Shown: positions 39,801 through 50,440 of the stretch, in pieces
Numbering within the stretch: position 1 is the first letter of the stretch
Layout: each line of letters begins with the position of its first letter
Assembly (NCBI RefSeq): GCF_030704535.1
Contig: NC_081823.1
Location: forward strand, 7,322,501-7,386,500
Origin: Vitis vinifera
Taxonomy: Eukaryota > Streptophyta > Magnoliopsida > Vitales > Vitaceae
Length of the DNA: 64,000 bases
Direction of reading: 5' to 3'
The notes under the pieces: model-generated
Seen by the model: the letters and a program-made list of their open reading frames with translations, nothing else
What the model was told of the DNA's origin: nothing
The model's database searches: none
Translations under genes and position numbers: made by a program

Positions 39801-42800
39801 TCCAAGTAAATAGACCCCTCTGCAATGGAAGGTCCCTCAGTGCCAAATCATCAATCACCTCTGAAAATCTTCTCATTGCAGCCAACAACCTCCCTCCTCT
39901 ACTACGCTCACTAGGGAACCTTGACACATTAAAGTCCCCTCCAATGCACCAAGGGTCATCCCACAGCTCACAGATAGCCCCCAGCTCCTCCCAAAAAGGC
40001 TCTCTACATCTCTTTGATATGGGACCATAAACGCCCGTAAAAACCCACACAAAACCATCCTCGCAATTTCTAAAACGACAAGATCGAGAACTGACCCACC
40101 TCCATGCCAATCAATTGGAACACTCTGTTATCCTAAAAAACCACCACCCCTCAGGGAGTTCCCCTCGCATTAACTGCACCCCACTCCAAAAACCTCCCAC
40201 TCCAAGACTATGCACCAAATCTGAAGAATTACAAAACAAGAAAAATATTGCAAACCAAAAATCCATCAAGCTAAATCAACTTTGTTCAACATTACAGAGG
40301 ACAAGCAATTTTTTTGCCTCCACATATGAATTGATAAGCCTCCTCCTGCCAGATGGGGAATAGAAAACACTTTAACATAGTTTCCTGCAGCCTCTCCTTC
40401 AAAACCAGGACCAAGCAAGACCTTCATCACTTCCTACACTGAGAAAAACCAGTCAAGAGATTTTGTTCACAAGGACTCCAGAAGCAAGTTCATTCTGTGG
40501 TCCAGACCCACATACTTCAGACTGAACAAAATTTTGTTGACCAGAAATTATTTTTTTCCTACTTTGTCTCTATTATTTATGGTAGAATAAAATTTATTTT
40601 ATTTTGTGATTCTCCTCGTCTTTTTGGACTTATCATATGTTTCCTTCAAGTTAGAAGAATATTTTACTTCCCTTCTTGTTAAGACTTGAGAGAATGTTTT
40701 ATTTTCATCTAGAATAAAATTATTTTATGCTGTGATTCTCCTCGTCTTTTTGGACTTTCTTATCATATGTTTCCTTCAAGTTAGAAGAATATTTTACTTC
40801 CCTTCTTGTTAAGACTTGAGAGAATGTTTTATTTTCATCTAGAATAAAATTTATTTTATGCTGTGATTCTCCTTGTCTTTTTGGACCTTCTTATCATATG
40901 TTTCCTTCAAGTTAGAAGAATATTTTACTTCCCTTCTTGTTAAGACTTGAGAGAATGTTTTATTTTCATCTAGAATAAAATTTATTTTATGCTGTGATTC
41001 TCCTTGTCTTTTTGGACTTTCTTATCATATGTTTCCTTCAAGTTAGAAGAATATTTTACTTCCCTTCTTGTTAAGACTTGAGAGAATGTTTTATTTTCAT
41101 TTTTCTGAATTAGGAGAACTATTGTTTTTGTTCAGCAGCATGTACATGATTGAGGATGATGAATGGAAATGAGTTTTTTCTTTCAACATGGTATCAAAGC
41201 AGGCATAAAACCTAGGACAGCACCCACCACCATAACCATCCATTACCCCTAATCTCTTTATACAAATAGCCCAAAACCTTTCATGGACCACCTAACCATC
41301 AGTTTCTGAATTCCCTATGCTTTCTTATCTATCTTCAACACCCTTCATTGATAACTATGGTATGAAGTTCGTTAGTACCTACTGCACCCCATGGAGCCAG
41401 TGTTTTCTGTTATGCCGTTAAACTTAATGGCACCAATTCTGCTTCATGGACAAAAACTGTTGAGATCCATCTGGTAACACGGGGAAGAAAGAAATATCTA
41501 TCTTTGTCTAAAGATACAAAGGAGTTCACTCTCTAGAAAAAACAGACACTAGGGTAATGACTTGACTCTAAAATAGCCTCTACCGCTATGTTCTTCAATA
41601 CAAGTAAATTTGGGATGCACCAAAAAGAGGCATAGTCAGGTTCACAATATTTCCAAAATTTAAGACTATTTAGCAATCTTCTAATCGTTATGGAGTCCTG
41701 CAGAGAGTGTGGGAGGAACTCAACGTCTGCCATCCTCTCACCACCAATCTTAAGGTACTTCATAAACAAAGAGTTCAGAATAGCAAAATTCTCATCCAAC
41801 TAAATCCAGTATATGGGAGTTCTAAAAATAGAATCTTTACAAGAAAAAAGGAGTTGTCATCAGTTGTGAGACATATGCTCCTCTCCAAAGAATAAGGTTA
41901 TCTTCCTTATCTTAGTGAAACATATTCTTGTCTCTAAAGAATAGGATTATCCTCCTTATCTATTTCTAAGCCTACAAATCAATCATCTCCAGAAGGTTCT
42001 ACACTTTTCTTTTTTGGAGGTTGTGGAAGAGGAAGCTCCGAACATGGTCTCAAATATGGTAGAGGCTGAGAAGGTAGATTTCTTTGCATTCAGTGTGGGT
42101 GTAACAATCACCCTTTAGAGAAGTGTAGAAGTAGGATAAAATTTGGTAAGCCATGAACTAATCAAACTCATATGATATTTTGACTCACTTTCTGGGAAAT
42201 TTTGGCATCAGTACATATGTACTTTTTATGACTCAACCCTTTATTTCTTTGATTCTAGCACTAGTCTTGGTCTAGTCTTGAGTTACTCATCTTTTTCACT
42301 CCTATCCCTGTCCCAACTCCAATAATATCATCACCTCAACCACTAAATGTAAGAAAGAGATTTTTGACAACAAAGTAACCAACAAGAAGATATCTCTTAT
42401 TACCATGCCTTCTACCATAAAACTAACTCGAATAAAGATCCTAGTTCATTTCGTGTTAATGCAATTTTACACCTTGACTAACTTATTGCTCTCAAGAAAG
42501 GAAACAGATCCACTTTCAAGTATCCAACTTCATATCATGTTTCTTTTGACAACCTCTCTTCCTCTATTTGTTCTTTTACTTTGCCTTTGTCTGATATATT
42601 CATTCTAAAGAACTATCATGCAGCACTTCCTCATCTTGTTTGGCAGATTGCCATGGGGGTTGAGATGAAAGTTTTTTGTGATTATGGCAGTTAGGTTTTA
42701 CCTAATTTTCTATCTGGTAAGGAAGTTGTTGAATGTAAGTCAGTATTTACAATCTAATCTCAACCTGATGGGTGAATCCAAAATAAAGGTTTGAGATGTT

Positions 42801-45800
42801 TCTTTAGTTTCCAAGCTTAATTTTGTTTGTATCCTTATATCCTTGGTAATTTCCATGACCATGCTTTATCAACTTGATTGAAAAATACAATCTTATATAG
42901 CAACCTATAGGAAGAAGTTTTTATGGTGCAACCTCCATGTGTTGCAGCTCGGAAAGGAGGTGAGACAAGGTTTGCAAACTGAAGATAGCAATTTATGGTT
43001 TAAAACAATCACCAGATCCAATTTGATCAATTAAGTGAAGTTCCTGCTTCCCTCTAGTTTCAACACTAACTCTTTGATGATTCTGTGTTTGTAAAGCACA
43101 CCATCATCCTTGTTCATGTGAATGATATAATTACTTTTGAACTGAAAGACATAGAGGAGGTAAAGAGTCAATTGAAGAAACACTTCCAATTAAAAAGACT
43201 TGGGAAAGCTCAAGTATTTTCTTAGCATTTAAGTCACTAAAAGCAAAAGACAAATGTTCTATCCCAAAGAGAAGTATGTTCAGAACTTCTTTACAAAAAC
43301 TGGTATACTAGGTTCATAACATCAGCTACTCCTATGGATCCCGGCTTACAGTTGACAGATGAAAAGAGTAGTTCATTTGATGACCAAAGAAAATTATGAG
43401 CCACTAAGAAAATTGAATTTTTTACAATAACAAGGCTAGATATTACATTTGCTATCAGTTCTATCAGTGAATATGGGTACCCTGGATAAATCCATCAAGA
43501 AGCTGATTGTACAGTCCTTCGATATTTCAAACAAACAACTGATGTAGATGTGTTATACAAAGAGGGTGGTATTCAAGTGGGTTTCCCGTCCTGGACAGAC
43601 TTCATTATCTAGTTGGGCTCTAAGTATTAGACTGGAGTTGTAGTTGTGGGTTGTGTCTTTTTGCTTTTTAGATGTATGCTTTTTGAGTATTACGTGCGTT
43701 CCCTTTTGTTGGCTGGTGCTTTCAATATATTTTCATATGCCTATCAAAAAAAAATGTGTTGAAAAAAAAAGTCAAAGTTTGGATGTGCTTAGCTTCTCAT
43801 ATGCTAATTAGCCAGGTTCTAAGTTTGATGGAAGATTTACCAATGGGTATTTTACTTTTGTAGGTGGTAATTAGCCACTTGAGGAGCAAAAAGTCAGACA
43901 TTGATGCCAAATCTACCATAGAGTTAGAGCATTGTGCAATGGCTCCTAAGGCTTGTGAACTTATGCAGATAAAGCATCTGCTGAAGGAACTGGGAGTTAA
44001 TATTAAAAACCCTTCAGTAGCCTATCAAAAAAATATATATTTTAAAACCCTTTGGCAATGTAATGTGATATCTTGCAACTTATATTGCTGGTAATCTTTT
44101 ATATCATGAGAGAAACAAAACACATTGAGGTTGACAGTCATTTTATTAGAGAGATGCATATGAAAGGAGAAGTTATCATTCCCTATATCAAGTAAGAAGA
44201 TCAAAGAGAATATTATTTCACTAAAGTTATGGCCAAGGGTGCTTTCTTGCATCTTTGCTCCAAGCTGAGCATTGACAACATCTATGCTTTAACTTGAGGA
44301 GTGTCGAAACTATTTATGGTGGAATTACATATTTATTTTGTTTTGTGATTCTACTTTTTTGACTTTCTAATCATATTTTCCTTTTAAGTTCAAAGAATAT
44401 TTTGTTTCCTTTTTGTTAAGATAATATTTTATTGACCCCTATAATTAAGTTGGGTCATTCATGATTTGATGTTTCAAATGGAGATCCTCTTCAATTATAT
44501 GTGTTCATTGGGTTTGTTGGATAGATCCAATTTCTATTAAATTCTAGTCTCTGTTCTTCCGGAATTATGTCTTATGAAATTCATCTGACCAGCCTATTAC
44601 CATTACCATACTGCTTTCCATTCAATATATTGAAAACTTTAATGGTGCAGAGCAATTTTTCACCAAATAAAAATTATTTGATTAGAAAGGTGTGGTCCCG
44701 TTACCCACATTCAGTCACTAGAACACTAAATAATGTGCCTACTTATGTACATGCTAGCATACATGTGAAATCCAGGAGTTAATCTGAAAAGGTATAATTT
44801 TTATTTTTTTTCTTTTGATAGGTAAAAAAGCAATTATATTAAAAAATCTGGAAAAGGCGCACCAAAGTACACACGAAGAATACAAACAACACCAACAGGC
44901 AACCACCACCCAAACATAACCGAAGCCCTAAAGACCTAGTAACCTAGCATGCCCCCACCCAACCCTCTTGCCTTCTTCGTTCCCATCCCCAGAAATTTCC
45001 CACTCCTTGGTTCCACTCCCTTAGGGCCAACATCAGATGCACCTTTGATTTCTTAAAGCAAAGTAGATCTTCCCCTTGAACCATTTGAGAGGAACTTCAG
45101 CTTTACCCTGCAAATTTTGAGATGGATCCCCACTGCTCCTCCCCCTACCCCTATCTTAATACAAGATAGCTTTTATAATTAACCAAGCATTCTAAATTCC
45201 AAATCTCCCTCTTTTTTTTTCTTTTTTTTTGATAGGTAAATGAGAGAATATATTAAAGAGCGCTAGCAAAAAGGCGCATTAAAGTACACAACGAAGTATA
45301 CAATGCACGCCAAAGGGATAGCAAGAGAGAAAGGGAAATATCAACCACCCTAAAGCCAACCAAACCACAACATCCTAAAACAAACGGACTCTCCCTAGCA
45401 GGAAAGACCAGCACTAAAAACACAAGAGGAGAGCAATTGTAGTTAACCTATCAAATCTCCCTCTTGAAATGGGATATTGGGATTGGCTTTCTTTTCCCCC
45501 CTGAAGGGAAGCCATTACACTGCCTCCTCGCCTCCATCTTCCTTATAAGGCAGATAATTTCCTTTCCAAAACCCACAACTAGCACCCCCACAAAATTACC
45601 AAAACTTGCCAACTTACAACAAAGTGATTAGGAATATTAGTAGTTTGATTTGGAACAAATTGAAAGGATTTTGGTTTTAGCCTACAAGGTTTGTAAAGCA
45701 ACTCTTCTTATTTGCAGCATTAACCCACACAGTTTATGAACTGGGGGGCAATTTTCTTAATGAAAAAATCTCTAATGTTTCCCAAAAAAGAATATTAAAA

Positions 45801-48800
45801 AAGACATTCATATTGCTAAGTTCTTATGTCTGACTCATTACAGACGTTTCATATAGCTATTAGAAGCAGCAGCAAAGTCACAGTTCTACTGTTTGAACCA
45901 TGGATTTGACTTCAACTTTGCAGACTAATTCCAGATGTTTGAAAAAGTAAGTGCCTGAAGAAACCAAAGAGATTTATGCATAACATAGTAGTAAAGTTGC
46001 ACAGATTCCCAACACAAGATATTATATTATTTAATTCTCACACTAGGAGAGACAGGTTGAAGAAATGTGATAGGTTAGCCATTGCAGATGCTTTGCTCAT
46101 TCATCCCTCAAATATAATAGATAAGCTATGAGAATTTTTATTAAAGACGATGTGATAAAAAAATGATACAACAATAAACACTATACACAGAATCCATATT
46201 TGGAAAGAAAACATACAAGAAATTGCCTCATGGAATATAAAGATAGCCTAGCGATAGAATCATCACAATTGTGGAGCACAAGTTAACTAAAAGGCATCAA
46301 AGAACTAATCTTCCTCACAAAAAATCTCATACATTCCCAAATTTGTTAAATAAATAAATTAAAATAAATTTCTTTATGGAAGCGACACCTGGTTATTTTC
46401 TCTATGTTTTTTGCCTTACTCTAGTTTTTTGGACAATATCCAATCAAATGAAATGGCTCAAATTGTTCAATAGCATTATCAAGGTTGATAATACCTAGGT
46501 GTGTTACAACAAATGGGTGGCACGCATCTTATATCACTAATCTTAAATAGGAACTAAATTAAAGAAATAAACAGCCCATCAAATAAGCTTTTCCTTAGGG
46601 CTGCAACTTGAGCAGGTTTAACAAACCTAGCCTAAACACAACCTGATTTTGGATAAGCTTGGGCAGTTGTAATCTAGGTTGGACATGAGCAAAATCAAGT
46701 TGCCTTGGGTTGGCACAAAAGGTAACTTGAATCCAACCCGTACCCAATTGTCTATTCTTATAAATTTAAGCACACATGTACAGTTATACATATTTAATAT
46801 TTTAAACTTTCTAACCTAATCAAATACAAAAAGAGTTTAAAACCCTAAATCTGCTAAACATATTTCTTGTATTTAATGTAGCATAGGGTTAATGTTATTA
46901 TGTTGATTTTACATATTGGATTAGCGATTTCTAAACTTTCTAATGAAATTGATGTAAACTATAGTTTTTAATTCTTTTTAAGAACAGGTTCATTAGTAAA
47001 AGATTTAAATGAGATGAATGTTATATATATAGCGATTAGTTTTAAAAGTTGATTTTGATATAATTTTTTATTGCATTTCGGTTAGCTATTCTCACATTTG
47101 GTTTAGAAACTTTATAGTTAATTTCATTGTTAAATGTAAGTTCATAGTAGGTTGATTTAAAAAGGAAAAATTAATTTAATAGTCAATTCCTCATTAAATA
47201 AATGAAAATCTCAAATACTTATTTTCAGCTCATCTTAATGCGATTAATCCATATTTTTTGACCCATAAAACCCACCTAATCCAAGCAAACCTATATGTAC
47301 TTTCACTAACCCAAGGTTAACCTAATCTCAACCCCAAATTTAAAAAAATAGGCTTGAATCGAGCTAGAGCTTGAGATCCTGGATTGAGCATCGACATTGA
47401 TTAGGTTTTAGATACATGAGTTTCATGTTTGGCTTGAGCTTGGATTGACCATCAACCCAACCTGTCAAGTTCCACCCCTAATTTTCCTTGGAAAGACCAT
47501 ACTCTAGAAGCATGGATGCAAAGAATTCATTCCCTGAGCATTTGAACGAAATGGCTGGAATGTCAAACCTCTCAAAACAAAGTAAACAAGACCTCTGGAA
47601 AAAATCCAATTTCTAGCACCTGGATATATAATTGGACAGGGCCTGTCTCATCCAAAAGAAATCATGTATAATTTTCCAAGGAAAAAGGATATGGAACATT
47701 ACCTTCAGAGCTAGCAGAAGCAGAAATGTTTCAACAGAGTAAAAACCTCTGTCAACAAAATCTCCAAGAAACAAGTAGTTTGTCTTTGGACAATCACCTC
47801 CTACTTTGAAAAGCTCTTTCATGTCATAGAACTGCCCATGAATGTCACCACATATCTATTTAAACAAAAACAACCAAATAAGGTCAAGAAACCTAAGCAA
47901 CAATTAAGATCAACATTCAGAAAATTTATCAAAGAAATGACCCCACAAAGATACAAGTTTATAGGGTTTGTGGAAAACAGTGATTATACAAATGGAGTTT
48001 CCATTATTTGCACAAAAACAAAAAAAAGGAACATTACTAAGGGAGAATGCTAATTCTTTGCTTTCTTTTTTTTCTTTGAAAAAAAACCATAATAAACTTT
48101 AAAATGGGAATTATATTGGCTCAACAAAAGGATGTGAGTACTTTTCCACCAGTTGTTACTTTTAGTGTCACATTGATCATAATCCACCACTTGATAAGCC
48201 ACATCTAGCAGGTCTCCAAGCTTCGAATGGTCAGTCCATTTAAAAGATTTTAAATGAGATTCCAGGAATCCTCCTGAAAGCATGACAGACAGCATGTCTA
48301 GTCCAATTAATGGAACTTTTTTATAAGACTAGTTAATAAAACAATTTATCTCAGGATGATAGAGTATAATTTAAAGTAGGAGCTCACATGATTAAAATTT
48401 ACCAATGTAAACTCAACATTGAGGCATCATAACCTTTAACTATTTATAAAAATGAATGTGCAAAACTTATGTAGGAAATCTCTAAACTATAGTAGCTGCA
48501 GCAACATCTCCAACTAATTACTTCCTTCATTACTTCATGACAACTAGGGTAGCAAATGGACCACATTTAGGTTTGGGGTTCGATTCCTAAAACTTTAGAT
48601 AGCCTTGGTCTGAAGCCAAACCTAAATAACTTGAATGTCCCAGTCCAACCACTCATTTTATAGAGCTAAATACAACCAAACAGTTAAATAACTCAAAATC
48701 GCCTAGTTGTCACCATGAACCATATGCTTGATGTTCAAAATGGTATCTACATAGTCCAACAAGTTAAATTATACAAAGCAACAAACTCTGTAACTATCTC

Positions 48801-49950
48801 ACAATTTATCGTCATGGGACAGCATGCACATAAAAATAGGCTCAATGTCTCTTATTGACTTTATAGATTGGGTGCATTCTTGGCGAGGGAGGGAGTGGTT
48901 GTCTTTGGGCTGTCCTCTCCCTCTAGGGTTGTTTCTATTGGTACTCTCTATATACACCCTGTATACCTTGGTGTATAGCCTCCTTGTTTGTTATTTATAA
49001 AATTTACCCTTTAAAAAAAAAAGACCTGGTACTCAAGCAAACCAATTCCCTAATTCATATTCACACGGAATAGGTCCATTAAAAGATCAACTAAGCCTCT
49101 AACCCAAACCAACTGGGCCAACCCACACATCACACCAAATCCATATTCAGATTAATCTCACATAATGACTACTTAAACTGTCCAAGAGACCATCATAGGA
49201 GCAACTCAAATTCTAAGCCACTTACTCAAGTAAAGACCTAACACAAATTCGATCATTACTAAAGTGAAACGCAGGGGGTTAGTTGATTCAAAACAAGTTG
49301 CAAAGAATCAAAGATTATAAGCCAGTTTTCTTTAGAGGTAACATACATGTGCATGAGGGATGTTCACAGTACCTGGATTGAAATCCAAGTATGTTCCTCG
49401 TTACAAGCCAACATATTAAATAACAATCTGCTCTAATTTCGAACACTGGCCTGAGCCCCAATTTCACAATCCAATATGTTGTCAAATAATATTAAGTTCA
49501 GACACAAAAAAAATCATCCTGCTACCTACTTAGGGTTTAACACTCAAAAAGTACCAAAATGCTTCTTCTAAAGCATCCATTCAAAGAATTCACAAAGTTC
49601 CTCCCCCACTTCCTTCTAGTTATTAAGACAATAGAATTAATATTCAAATAACATCATCTTCCTCGCATACACATGTAGATAGAGAGATTTAGATTTTCAG
49701 TTAAAATTTTGACAAACATGAAAATTTAAACACAACCCAGTTTTCCAAAATCACTCAACCATGAAAGCCCAAAACCAGATCGAACCCAAAACCCAAAAAA
49801 ATAAAAAAATAAAAAGCCCTGCCCAGCAACCGCTGCTCCCACTCAATCACAGACGCCCAAACGGAGGAAGCTAGCTCAATAAACGCACACCCCCTGTCTC
49901 CTCTAATTTGGTTTTACCTCCCTACTGGGTATCCGCAATAGAGAGAGAAA

Positions 49951-50007
<57 letters not shown>

Positions 50008-50157
50008 GAGGCATACCGTGACAGGAGCATCGACCCTCTGAACATTGCTCTCTTCAACCAGGATTTCCATGGCTTTGAGGCAAAGGGCCTTCACTTCCGA
50101 CTCCTTCAGAGGCTCGCACTTCTTCAGCTGCTCTATTTGCCTGTCTAGGTCTGACAT
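33840..50157 (-). CDS. PPX: Serine/threonine protein phosphatase PP4 (PPX) catalytic subunit (8 exons)
   Basis: Metal-dependent removal of phosphate from Ser/Thr; a PPP-family catalytic subunit that works with PP4 regulatory subunits in nucleus and cytoplasm. Exons joined in frame: 50157-50017, 47855-47703, 36173-36111, 35983-35898, 35001-34926, 34849-34581, 34500-34422, 33890-33840; 918 nt, 305 aa, the exact length of plant PPX. Signature motifs are all present: GDIHG (50-54), GDFVDRG (78-84), GNHE (110-113), HGGLSP, and the C-terminal DYFL whose last Leu is the methylated residue in this family. The N-terminus [16 protein letters not shown] is typical of PPX and excludes PP2A and PP6. All introns are GT-AG. 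Intron 2 (47702-36174) is 11.5 kb and packed with transposons; the reading frame is intact, so the gene looks functional. PPX1 and PPX2 cannot be told apart. Confidence 0.97.
36613..40219 (-). mobile_element. 5'-truncated LINE in PPX intron 2 (same orientation as the gene)
   Basis: Flanked by a perfect 13-bp duplication, tctgaagaattac, at 36600-36612 and 40220-40232; the T run at 36613-36620 is its poly-A tail. Minus-strand frames give, in order, endonuclease (40110-39490: [30 protein letters not shown]), reverse transcriptase start (39303-38713: [19 protein letters not shown]), the pre-zinc region (38051-37740, 37733-37251) and zf-RVT (37224-36925: [18 protein letters not shown]). The 5' end is cut within the endonuclease. 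Many stops and frameshifts make it dead. It shares its 3' end with the short copy at 10329-10823. Confidence 0.95.
40583..41100 (+). repeat. Four-copy tandem repeat, about 130 bp, inside the copia 5' LTR
   Basis: Units begin with tagaataaaa at 40583, 40710, 40840 and 40971 and each ends with gagaatgttttattttcatc or nearly so. Lengths are 127, 130, 131 and 130 bp. The copies are nearly identical, differing at only a few sites. The 3' LTR-like piece at 44302 contains just one diverged copy. Confidence 0.95.
43555..43753 (+). mobile_element. Short LINE 3' tail inserted in the copia element
   Basis: A LINE 3' UTR-like sequence (ttggctggtgctttcaatatattttcatatgcctatc) ends in a poly-A run of nine. 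A 7-bp repeat, atgtgtt, flanks it at 43548-43554 and 43754-43760, and copia RNase H sequence resumes after it. The short duplication makes the left edge uncertain. Confidence 0.55.
44795..45740 (-). mobile_element. Old LINE 3' fragment, minus strand, with a nested insertion
   Basis: It starts with a T-rich run then gataggtaaaaaagcaattatatt, the reverse complement of a LINE tail, and continues with blocks shared with the other minus-strand LINE ends in this window. It is split by the younger insertion at 45214-45451. The right end is approximate. Confidence 0.55.
45214..45451 (-). mobile_element. Short LINE tail nested in an older LINE fragment
   Basis: A 238-bp LINE 3' end (T run, gataggtaaatgagagaatatatt, on the minus strand) flanked by a perfect 14-bp duplication, caaatctccctctt, at 45200-45213 and 45452-45465. 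The host sequence is an older LINE fragment of the same general kind. Confidence 0.85.
46596..47480. mobile_element. Non-autonomous hAT-like element in PPX intron 2
   Basis: 885 bp with terminal inverted repeats: left TAGGGCTGCAACTTGAGCAG, right (other strand) TAGGGGTGGAACTTGACAGG. It is flanked by an 8-bp duplication with one mismatch, cttttcct (46588-46595) and attttcct (47481-47488), as expected for hAT. No transposase frame is present. Confidence 0.75.
48866..49022 (+). mobile_element. Short LINE 3' tail in PPX intron 1
   Basis: Plus-strand sequence ggttgtttctattggtactctctatatacacc... followed by gtttgttatttataaaattt and an A run at about 49011-49023 resembles the 3' end of plant LINEs. 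No target duplication was found; the left edge is approximate. Confidence 0.45.
49941..50003. repeat. (GA)n microsatellite just inside PPX intron 1
   Basis: About 63 bp of nearly pure GA repeat (CT on the PPX sense strand), starting 12-13 bases inside the intron after the donor at 50016-50015. Confidence 0.95.
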
Positions 50158-50440
50158 CTCTCTCTCCCCCCCTCTTCCTTTGACCCAATAAATACCTCCT
50201 TATAAGGTTTATTCCTTCACCCTCCCACCCCCCTCTCTCTCTCCCCCTCTCCCCCTCTCCCTCCCTCTCTGTCTCTCCCTCTGGTGTGGTTCACTGCCTT
50301 TTGTGGGTCTCTCTTTGTGGCTGTGTGGAGCTTTATGCATTTGGACCTCTTGCCGCTCTACTTTGGTATATTTCCCATCTTCCCTCCTATTCTCTTTGTA
50401 TTTTTGGTTTTGCCCTTTTCTCTCTGCCACTCCTAAATCA
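50158..50440 (-). promoter_or_regulatory. PPX 5' leader and likely promoter
   Basis: The minus strand upstream of the ATG carries long GA-rich tracts (CT-rich on the plus strand, about 50160-50285), a common feature of plant 5' UTRs and core promoters. The transcription start cannot be fixed from sequence alone. Confidence 0.4.

Larger units (their letters stand above)
40565..44430 (+). mobile_element. Degenerate Ty1/copia LTR retrotransposon in PPX intron 2
   Basis: Order seen on the plus strand: 5' LTR (about 40565-41185), primer-binding site tggtatcaaagc (41189-41200, one mismatch from the usual initiator-Met tRNA match), a gag start like [18 protein letters not shown] near 41423-41470, a CCHC zinc knuckle ([14 protein letters not shown], 42085-42126), reverse transcriptase from about 42640 (VHVNDII at 43112-43132 where the family has YVDD), RNase H ([20 protein letters not shown] near 43893-43950) and a shortened 3' LTR-like piece from 44302 (tgtcgaaactatttatgg). 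Integrase appears deleted. Frames are broken throughout, so it is an old inactive copy. It is itself hit by a LINE tail at 43555-43753. Confidence 0.8.

Noticed and set aside
40583..41100. CRISPR-like array
   Set aside because: Units are adjacent with no variable spacers, and they lie in a plant copia LTR.
50209..50430. 73-aa minus-strand open frame rich in Arg, Glu and Gly
   Set aside because: It is a translation of the GA-rich PPX leader, low complexity and without family resemblance.
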